From assembly GCA_032249055.1 (NCBI GenBank), contig JAVVGP010000022.1, forward strand, positions 1 to 11,819: DNA of 11,819 nt, given 5' to 3'. Shown piece after piece: positions 5,855 to 11,819 of this stretch. Positions within the stretch are counted from its first letter, which is position 1, and every line of letters starts with the position of its first letter. Source of the DNA: SCGC-AAA471-B05 sp032249055. GTDB lineage: Archaea > Thermoproteota > Thermoprotei > Gearchaeales > Gearchaeaceae. The position numbers and the translations under genes are program-made. A model generated the notes under the pieces. That model was given only the letters and a program-made list of their open reading frames with translations, was not told where the DNA came from and made no database searches.

Positions 5855-6598
5855 ATGAGAGGCATAGTAAGGCGTATGAACCGAATTTTTAGATATAATG
5901 GAAAGACATTCATTGTAGCACTAGACCATGGAGTGAGCTATGGTTTTATTAAAGGCTTAGAAGATCCGCTATATATAATTAATTTGTTGAGTGATTATGT
6001 TGATGCAATAATACTAAACAAAGGAATCATTAGAGTATTAGATGATAGCATACCAAATAAAGTAGGAATCATTCTTAAGCTAAATGGAATAACTAAATAT
6101 GCTGAGAATCCCTATGATTTAAGGCTATTAAGCAATGTTGAGGAGGCTTTATCCTACGATGTTGACGCGATATCTTATGAGCTATATATTGGAGGTTCTC
6201 AAGAGAGTAGACAATTAGAAGAGGCCTCGAAGTTGCTTATCAAAGCCAACAAATGGGATATTCCAGTAATCCTCCATATTTATCCTCATGGAGAGAAACA
6301 AGATCCTGAAATGGTTTCTCATTGTATTAGGCTTGGTTGGGAGTTAGGGGCTGATGTTATAAAAACATATTATTTCAGCAATATCTCACAAATAATTAAT
6401 CATGTAAACGTACCTATAATAGCTGCAGGAGGTCCTAGAATGGAAACACCTGAGCATGTAATCAATTATGTGAGGAATGCGATAAATGAGGGTATGAAAG
6501 GTGTAGCGTTAGGTAGAAATTTATGGGGTTGGGATAGGGAGAAAGTAAAGGAGCTGGCCAAAATGATAAGAGACATTATTCATCCTCAGAAAGTTTGA
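5855..6598 (+). CDS. Class I (Schiff-base) aldolase of the DhnA/LsrF/archaeal FBP-aldolase family
   Basis: A 247-residue TIM-barrel aldolase. Diagnostic segments are VALDHGVSYG (21-30), ILHIYPHGE (139-147, with Tyr143 at the catalytic-tyrosine position of archaeal FBP aldolase), GADVIKTYYF (165-174, Lys170 as the Schiff-base lysine), PIIAAGGPR (187-195) and GVALGRNLWG (216-225), the last two forming the phosphate site. The family includes archaeal fructose-bisphosphate aldolase, ADH synthase of the aromatic pathway, and LsrF. Its location opposite a sugar kinase and a polyol-type dehydrogenase suggests cleavage of a phosphorylated ketose, not gluconeogenesis. Its 3' end overlaps the converging kinase gene by 13 bases. 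The start at 5855 was chosen from the TATA spacing; Met8 is an alternative. Confidence 0.85.
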   Translation: MRGIVRRMNRIFRYNGKTFIVALDHGVSYGFIKGLEDPLYIINLLSDYVDAIILNKGIIRVLDDSIPNKVGIILKLNGITKYAENPYDLRLLSNVEEALSYDVDAISYELYIGGSQESRQLEEASKLLIKANKWDIPVILHIYPHGEKQDPEMVSHCIRLGWELGADVIKTYYFSNISQIINHVNVPIIAAGGPRMETPEHVINYVRNAINEGMKGVALGRNLWGWDREKVKELAKMIRDIIHPQKV

Positions 6599-7947
6599 AA
6601 CAGATCACGTAATTTTAGATAAAGATTCTTAAATACTTCATAATTTTTCATATGAGTAGATCTTAATTTTTCCACGGGCTCTATTACCGATATAATGCTT
6701 GAGTTAACGATACTGTCAAAATCTATATCCACATTGCCTGCTCTAGCCGCGATTATTGCTGCGCCTAGTGCAGCTGCCTCAATGTTAATCTTATATTGCC
6801 TGCGACCTAATAGTGATGAAACAATATTTATAATCGGCTTTCTGGCTAAACCTCCGTAGGATACTATTTCAATTGAATTCTGACTAAGACTTTCTATTAT
6901 ATTTGCGGCGACATATGCAAGGGCGTGGACCAATGCGGTCCATAAATCTCTGATATCATTATTTATTTTCAAGCCGTAAATCACTCCAGAAGCTTTCGGA
7001 TCGAATATAGGTGATCTTTCACCCTGTAGATAAGGTAAGAAAATAATGTTAATAGCACTTTCAGAAACTTCTTCAACTTTAAAATCATACTTGGATTCTT
7101 TAAGAATATTACTTTTAAACCAATCAATAAGCGAGCCATACATGGAATTGCAACCATTAATTAAATATCCATAGTCTAGAAACAGGTCGTTATAGAAGCT
7201 CCTACTAGGCTTAGGGCTATCAGAACCTACTCCAGCACAGAATGTTGTACCGTAAGATGCAAAAGCTCTTTTTTTATTAGCTATCAATGCGAGTGCAGAT
7301 GCTACAACATCTACAGTACCTATAGCTATGTTATTTATATTATATGTAGGTTCAACAAGAGCAGGTAGCTTACTAACAATATCTTTTAAGCCTACCATCT
7401 CTAAAATTTCCTCAGACCATGATCTAGATTTATGATCAAGTAATCCCCATTCTAAAGCTATATGGGTATCCTGCTTAATTTCGCCTGTTAGTTTCATGAA
7501 TATATAGCCATTTAGATCCATGAAGTATCTAATTTTTTCAAAAAGCGAGGAGTATCTATTTTTAAGCCAAAGGATTTTTTGGAAAACCATTTGAGCGTTT
7601 AATGGATTTAAATTAATTCTGAGAAATAAATCCTCATCAAACATATTGAAATATTCTGAGCCTACGAGCGAGTTATACATCAAAGCTCCGATTGGATCTA
7701 GATCGGAATTTACTAGCACTAGTACCGGAGCCATTGTGGAGAAGCCTATAAATTTAACATCATATTTATCCTTTATTTCTCGTACAAGCGATATTGTTTC
7801 TTGGACTATAGGTTTAATGTCTAAAAACTCATCATTAAAGATGATCGGTGTTGGTTTTTTAATTGTGTATATCTTACCCTTATCAGTAGGGCTTATAATT
7901 AAAGCTTTAATATTTGTGGAACCTACATCTATACCGGCTACTTTCAT
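6586..7947 (-). CDS. FGGY-family carbohydrate kinase
   Basis: A 453-residue sugar kinase that transfers phosphate from ATP to a sugar or polyol. The N-terminal actin-like domain begins AGIDVGSTNIKALI (4-17, phosphate-1 loop). MDLNGYIFMKLTGE (143-156) and WGLLDHKSRSWSEEIL (167-182) are typical of xylulokinase-like members. GTVDVVASALAL (210-221) holds the likely catalytic Asp213. ASYGTTFCAG (230-239) is the phosphate-2 loop. FLPYLQGERSPIFDPKASGV (303-322) corresponds to the second FGGY signature, GGLARKP (365-371) is in the adenosine region, and EAAALGAAIIAA (390-401) closes the domain. Length is slightly below the usual 480-520. The ATG overlaps the stop of the upstream dehydrogenase in ATGA, so the two are cotranscribed. 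The substrate (a pentulose, hexulose or tetrulose) cannot be read from the sequence. Confidence 0.88.
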   Translation of the reverse strand: MKVAGIDVGSTNIKALIISPTDKGKIYTIKKPTPIIFNDEFLDIKPIVQETISLVREIKDKYDVKFIGFSTMAPVLVLVNSDLDPIGALMYNSLVGSEYFNMFDEDLFLRINLNPLNAQMVFQKILWLKNRYSSLFEKIRYFMDLNGYIFMKLTGEIKQDTHIALEWGLLDHKSRSWSEEILEMVGLKDIVSKLPALVEPTYNINNIAIGTVDVVASALALIANKKRAFASYGTTFCAGVGSDSPKPSRSFYNDLFLDYGYLINGCNSMYGSLIDWFKSNILKESKYDFKVEEVSESAINIIFLPYLQGERSPIFDPKASGVIYGLKINNDIRDLWTALVHALAYVAANIIESLSQNSIEIVSYGGLARKPIINIVSSLLGRRQYKINIEAAALGAAIIAARAGNVDIDFDSIVNSSIISVIEPVEKLRSTHMKNYEVFKNLYLKLRDLFQTF

Positions 7948-8972
7948 GGGATTATCACGGTTTTAAGTCCTGAGCCCTTCCTGGAGTTATCAAAAGCTAG
8001 CAGTATATCGCTTAATGGATATTTATGTGTTATCAGCTTCCTAAGATCAATTATTCTATTAATAATTAGCTCAATAGCCTTTCTATAATTATTTATCGTA
8101 GTGCCTGACGAGCCAGTGAGCAGTAATTGATTATAATGTATTTTATTTATTGAAATAGGTATAGTCACATCTGGATGGGAACCGGCAAAGAAAGTTATTC
8201 TAACTCCTTTCTTAATTAAAGATTCAACCTCTTTTATAGCTTCTTGATTTCCTACAGTAACATCAATGATGTCTATCGGCTCACCTATTTCGGTATATAT
8301 CTCGTTAAGTGAGTTCAGACTAGCTACATTGATTACCTTATCAGCACCAAAAGATAGCGCGGCTTTTAATCTATGTTCAAGTAGTCCTATTACATATATT
8401 TTGCTCACATTATAGTAGTTTCTAAATAACATTATATGTATTAGAGCATTTGGCCCGTCCCCGATGATAGCAACCCTATCTTCATTCGCTGGATGAATTA
8501 AACTAATAGCATTTAGGCTAACGGCCACAAGCTCTATTAAAGCTCCCTCTTCAAATGATATGTGGTCCGGCAATTTAAATACTAAACCATTATCCACGAA
8601 TCTACGCGGAACCCTCATCAGAGTTGCGTATGCACCATCAACATTAAGTCCTATACTAAGCATATCCTCACATAAGTTATGTAAACCTTTATGACAGTAT
8701 CTACAGGTTAAGCACGGAGCATCTGCAGCGATATTGACCCTTTCTCCAACCATGAATTCTGGTGATTTGCTATCAACTATAATACCTGAAACTTCATGCC
8801 CAAGAATTATAGGGGATTTTACAGATGAACTGCCAGAATAATATATTCTAACATCGGTAGGGCAGACTCCAACTATTATTGGCTTGATAATTAATTCTCC
8901 ATCGCCGATTATTGGATCATCCAATTCAACAATTTTTAAATTTAACGGGCTATAATATACTGCAGCTTTCAT
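7944..8972 (-). CDS. Zinc-dependent medium-chain alcohol/polyol dehydrogenase
   Basis: A 342-residue MDR dehydrogenase of the sorbitol/threonine dehydrogenase type. The catalytic zinc ligands appear as GVCPTD (Cys37), GHE (59-61 region) and IELV (Glu147). The structural zinc is bound by a C-x2-C-x2-C-x7-C set at 87, 90, 93 and 101. The Rossmann motif reads GDGPNALIH (171-179), with Ala176 where Gly is usual. The end of the second strand reads VIGLLEHRLKAA, with no acidic residue at the normal NAD-binding Asp/Glu position, so NADP preference is possible. It is the first gene of a pair with the FGGY kinase and overlaps it by 4 bases. The likely role is oxidation of a sugar alcohol or sugar to the ketose phosphorylated next. 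It has its own promoter and a strong Shine-Dalgarno sequence. Confidence 0.88.
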   Translation of the reverse strand: MKAAVYYSPLNLKIVELDDPIIGDGELIIKPIIVGVCPTDVRIYYSGSSSVKSPIILGHEVSGIIVDSKSPEFMVGERVNIAADAPCLTCRYCHKGLHNLCEDMLSIGLNVDGAYATLMRVPRRFVDNGLVFKLPDHISFEEGALIELVAVSLNAISLIHPANEDRVAIIGDGPNALIHIMLFRNYYNVSKIYVIGLLEHRLKAALSFGADKVINVASLNSLNEIYTEIGEPIDIIDVTVGNQEAIKEVESLIKKGVRITFFAGSHPDVTIPISINKIHYNQLLLTGSSGTTINNYRKAIELIINRIIDLRKLITHKYPLSDILLAFDNSRKGSGLKTVIIP

Positions 8973-8981
8973 AATAGTATG

Positions 8982-9025
8982 TCCTCCCCATTAATCTAAT
9001 ACTTCGACTATATTTATAAATATTA
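8982..9025 (-). promoter_or_regulatory. Promoter and ribosome-binding site of the dehydrogenase-kinase operon
   Basis: GGGGAGGA (minus strand, 8989-8982) lies 9 bases before the ATG at 8972 and is a strong Shine-Dalgarno sequence. A TATA-like ATATTTATAAATAT (9010-9023), itself a perfect 14-base palindrome, lies about 44 bases upstream and would give a leader of roughly 15-20 bases. The rest of the 183-base gap up to 9155 is very AT-rich without other visible features. Confidence 0.6.
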
Positions 9026-9155
9026 TCCTAAGCTATGCTTCCTATGAGACATTGAATGTTAGCTACGCTTACCATTCTTATCCTAAAGTTAAAGAAAATT
9101 TATAGGTAGGAATTATAGATTTAAATATAAAAAATATTATAAATATTATAAAAAA

Positions 9156-10658
9156 TTATACTTTTAATAAAATATCTGTCCTTACCTTTTTAGATACATA
9201 CGACTCCCATTTTGCTCCTTTTCTTCGCAATATTGCTACATAAATAGCACTAAATATTAATGATAATATTACAAAGATAAATCCTTCGAAATATGGCGAA
9301 GGTAAAGAGCTATATCCCATATAGAATGCATACAAGAATACTGCTGCTCCTCCTATAGGTGATACTAAGGCAACCAATATATTTCTTACATTCTTGAATA
9401 ATATTTTAAGTTTATAGTAATATGATGCTAAAGCTAAATCCGACACTAAATGTAATATAAACCAGTAAGCAACTACATTACTCCCTGCTAAAAATAATGA
9501 GTAAAATGCGCCCTCAGGCAAACCATAATAATTAATCATTAGTAGCTCAATGGTAACAGTTAAGATTATCCCTAAAATTAAATTTAATAATGCAGAATTG
9601 CCTGGCACTTCATACCTATTGAGTTTAGTTAGCCACAAGGAACCTCGTTCACCAAAAAATCTATCGCGAGCTAACGCATATACATCCCTCACGGCTGAAA
9701 GACCGGGTGCTACACCTCCCATTAATTGTCCCAACCATGCCACTACTATGAATATAATTCCTGCAATAAAACCTAGATAAGGCACGAACGCTGAGAGACC
9801 AGGATTAAGGACCGCTGCTAGTTCGTTTACTCTGTGAGGTCCAATACCAACTACTTCAGCATATAAAGTAAAGGTACCAACCAGTGCCATTATTATTACG
9901 CCATACATGATCGCCCTCCAAACATTCTTATAAGGCTCTACACCCTCTTCTGATAGATATAAAGGAGCAACATAGCCGGTATAAAACAGAAAACCTGCTA
10001 ATATTACACCTAAAAAGAAACTTTGTAGCCCTCCTGGTGCAACATTTGGATTGAACGCGGATAAGTCGTTATACGGTGACAATATTATTACAATCGTAGA
10101 ATAAATAACTAGTATTGCAATCTGCGCAACTTGGATCAAATTATTAACCCATGCAGCAATCCTTATCCTAATAATCGTGAATATATACATTAATATTAAG
10201 AATATTATACTCATAAGTATCAAAGTCCATCCTGCTAACTCATAATTGAACAAAACATAAGACGTGGTATAGATTATATATGCAAAAGCTGTTGCGGTTA
10301 ATGTATCAAAGAAAGTATCATAAAATATGGTGAAAAATCCCATAAGCTTTCCCATAGAAATTCCGAAACCCAATTCAATTAGTCCATAATAGCCACCAGC
10401 GAACGCAGTTATTCTTGCATATTCAAGAATAGGTATTGTTACAAAAAGTACTAGTAATGCACCAAATAAAGGAACAAGAGGTGCTGCAAACCCAGAGTAT
10501 CCTACGGCTGCTGATGCATTTGTCACAGCCATGGCCATAGGGTATATTGCGGCTATTGTCATACACATTAATGAAAATAAACCTAGCTGTCCTGCTCTGA
10601 GTTCATATTTTGAATTTGTACTTCCATTGCCATTTTTAGATTTTTTAGATCTAACCAC
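9156..10658 (-). CDS. APC-superfamily amino acid/amine-type permease
   Basis: A 500-residue integral membrane transporter with a short basic cytoplasmic N-terminus (residues 1-20, RSKKSK) and about 12 hydrophobic segments. The first runs 25-47 and the last 455-476. The APC hallmark is at 225-251: FYTGYVAPLYLSEEGVEPYK followed by NVWRAI, which corresponds to the family pattern of transmembrane helix 6 plus the conserved loop. The ARDRFFGERGS-x-LTKLNRYEVPGNS loop (330-355) is also typical. APC carriers move amino acids, polyamines or related compounds using ion gradients. Its position just upstream of, and in line with, the dehydrogenase and kinase suggests it imports their substrate, but such carriers rarely move sugars, so the link is tentative. 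The GTG start was chosen because GGTGAT lies 6 bases before it. Confidence 0.88.
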   Translation of the reverse strand: MVRSKKSKNGNGSTNSKYELRAGQLGLFSLMCMTIAAIYPMAMAVTNASAAVGYSGFAAPLVPLFGALLVLFVTIPILEYARITAFAGGYYGLIELGFGISMGKLMGFFTIFYDTFFDTLTATAFAYIIYTTSYVLFNYELAGWTLILMSIIFLILMYIFTIIRIRIAAWVNNLIQVAQIAILVIYSTIVIILSPYNDLSAFNPNVAPGGLQSFFLGVILAGFLFYTGYVAPLYLSEEGVEPYKNVWRAIMYGVIIMALVGTFTLYAEVVGIGPHRVNELAAVLNPGLSAFVPYLGFIAGIIFIVVAWLGQLMGGVAPGLSAVRDVYALARDRFFGERGSLWLTKLNRYEVPGNSALLNLILGIILTVTIELLMINYYGLPEGAFYSLFLAGSNVVAYWFILHLVSDLALASYYYKLKILFKNVRNILVALVSPIGGAAVFLYAFYMGYSSLPSPYFEGFIFVILSLIFSAIYVAILRRKGAKWESYVSKKVRTDILLKV

Positions 10659-10664
10659 TTTTAC

Positions 10665-10703
10665 ATCACCTACAAATATAAAAACTTTATGAATATTTAA
10701 AAT
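10665..10703 (-). promoter_or_regulatory. Permease promoter and Shine-Dalgarno site
   Basis: GGTGAT (minus strand, 10670-10665), complementary to the archaeal 16S rRNA tail, sits 6 bases before the GTG at 10658 and decides this start. TTTTAAATATTC (about 10690-10702, minus strand) is the TATA candidate and would put transcription start close to the GGTGAT. Confidence 0.55.
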
Positions 10704-10761
10704 TTAAAAAAGAAATGAATTATCTAGAGGATTTTAGTCTTTTCCATTTTTTGCTCCTTAA

Positions 10762-11717
10762 TTGTTCTTAATCGGATCTTCCATATCTATGATAACTTCT
10801 CATATTCTTAATTACAAAAGTCCTTTATATGGAAGAAGAATAGGCTCTATGGAAATAGGACCAATTTCTTTTTTTACCTTAAAAAATTCTTTCCTAATTT
10901 TAATGTTGAACAACTCATAGAAATTTTTGGTTTCGCAGATGGAATTCCATTCTATTTAGTAAAAATAAACAAGGAATTTTGGACATGGCTTGAAGAGGAG
11001 CTAAAGAGAAAAGATACTTTTTTGAAGGATGAGGTAGATTTTATAATGAAATATGAATTTGAAGATACAAGCACTTACAAGTTAATTTTAGAAGCTATAG
11101 CTTTTGGGAAAACTAAGATTAATGAAATAAAGGATTATATAGGAGTAAAAAGAACGGATATAACTCCTTATTTGAAAAACTTGATTGAGGTTAAAATGGT
11201 AAAGAGGCTTGTTCCTATTACTGAAAAAGAGAAATCAAGATATGGAAGATATTACATTTCTGATAATTTCCTTAAGTTCTGGTTTAGATATATCTATGAA
11301 AATTTGAGTTCGATTGAAGAAGGCATCTTTGATGTTAATACAATAAAACAAAACTATAATGTTTATCTTGGAGAGGTCTTTGAAGAAGTTTGTAGACAAT
11401 TTTTGATAAGAAATAGAGAGAAAATTTTTCCATTCACAAAAATAGGTAAATGGTGGTATAAGGATAAAGAAATAGATATTGTTGCCTTTAATGAACAATC
11501 AAAGGAAATCCTTTTTTGTGAATGCAAATGGAAAGAAGAAGTTGATGCTAAAGAAATTTTGCAAGAACTAAAAGAAAAAGCCCAATACGTTGATTGGAAT
11601 AAAAACGAAAGAAAGGAATATTATGCCATCTTTGCGAAGAGCTTTAAAAATAAAGCGGAAGATAAAGACGTTTTTCATTTTGAGCTGAAAGATATAGAGG
11701 AGTGTCTAAATAGTTAA
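10762..11717 (+). pseudogene. 5'-truncated, frameshifted archaeal ATPase (Arch_ATPase/DUF234 type)
   Basis: The first recognisable codons read LFLIGSSISMI, then NYKSPLYGRRIGSMEIGPIS, matching the sensor region and the YKSPLYGRR motif of archaeal AAA+ ATPases. This frame hits TAG at 10918-10920. The neighbouring frame takes over near 10869-10886 as FFPNFNVEQLIEIFGFADGI, then EFWTWLEEELKRKDTFL, and stays open to 11717. The switch lies at a T7 or A6 run and fits loss of one base. Downstream are a winged-helix part (KTKINEIKDYIGVKRTDITP), GRYYISDNFLKFWFRYIY and the DUF234 nuclease-like end GKWWYKDKEIDIVAF...CECKW. The N-terminal part with Walker A and B, well over 100 residues in intact members, is absent. 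The open segment from the TTG at 11022 is 231 codons but cannot be an active ATPase. Confidence 0.85.
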
Positions 11718-11745
11718 TTGTAACTGAAAGCGTCTACTTTATTAA

Positions 11746-11810
11746 GATAAACTTAAATGTTTGTTATATTGCTTTAAGAATATACCATGCTAAAAGCAAT
11801 AAATCAATAA
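11746..11810 (+). promoter_or_regulatory. Promoter-like sequence followed by an abortive start
   Basis: AAACTTAAATGT (11749-11760) is a good TATA candidate, and an ATG follows 32 bases later at 11787, the leaderless spacing seen for other genes here. The frame closes after seven codons (MLKAINQ). It may be the beginning of another decayed gene, or the real start may lie beyond the right edge. Confidence 0.25.
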
Positions 11811-11819
11811 CAACTATAA

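Noticed and set aside
5855..6598. ADH synthase of the archaeal aromatic amino acid pathway
   Set aside because: The family is shared, but no aromatic-pathway genes are adjacent and a sugar kinase and dehydrogenase are; not excluded without a phylogeny.
5855..7947. LsrF/LsrK autoinducer-2 processing pair
   Set aside because: Aldolase and kinase belong to the same broad families, but no other Lsr component is present and an MDR dehydrogenase fits a polyol route better.
7646..7966. Plus-strand 106-codon reading
   Set aside because: It is antisense to the well-supported FGGY kinase N-terminus.
9550..9780. Plus-strand 76-codon reading
   Set aside because: It is antisense to the permease and lacks protein-like features.
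11235..11498. Minus-strand 87-codon reading
   Set aside because: It is antisense to the ATPase remnant, whose own frame has clear family motifs.
10762..11717. Programmed frameshift in a functional ATPase
   Set aside because: The Walker A and B part is absent altogether, so restoring the frame would still not give an active enzyme.

Overview
The window looks like a piece of an AT-rich archaeal chromosome, most likely from a thermophilic crenarchaeon (Thermoproteota; Sulfolobales or a relative). Most genes have a TATA-like box about 25-35 bases before the start codon and little or no leader. The gene families also fit: an archaeal VapB antitoxin, a PaREP1/HEPN protein, an ArsR-type regulator, a DUF234-type archaeal ATPase remnant and a DhnA-type class I aldolase. 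This assignment rests on recognising families by eye, not on a database search.

Layout. Positions 1-509 (minus) hold the start of a winged-helix protein that runs off the left edge. Positions 929-2167 (plus) encode a protein of little-known type whose C-terminal half resembles a nucleoside phosphorylase. It converges on an ArsR-like regulator (2184-2576, minus) whose promoter carries a tandem 12-base repeat. Next come a minus-strand ribbon-helix-helix/PaREP1 fusion (2809-3291) and, divergently, an orphan VapB antitoxin (3465-3719) whose VapC partner survives only as about eight codons. A D-2-hydroxyacid dehydrogenase (4262-5182) is flanked on both sides by decayed coding sequence. Parts of the two flanks are recognisably related to each other (3900-3942 and 5256-5298). 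The right-hand flank also carries two strong hairpins.

From 5855 to 10658 lies a coherent metabolic island. A Schiff-base aldolase (plus strand) converges on a minus-strand series in the order APC-family permease, zinc-dependent medium-chain dehydrogenase and FGGY sugar kinase; the last two overlap by 4 bases. The simplest reading is uptake of a polyol or sugar, oxidation to a ketose, phosphorylation, then retro-aldol cleavage. The true substrate cannot be read from the sequence. To the right, 10762-11717 is a 5'-truncated, frameshifted archaeal ATPase pseudogene.

Intact metabolic genes set among gene remnants and toxin-antitoxin debris suggest an accessory, recently rearranged region. No tRNA, rRNA, CRISPR array or complete insertion sequence was seen.
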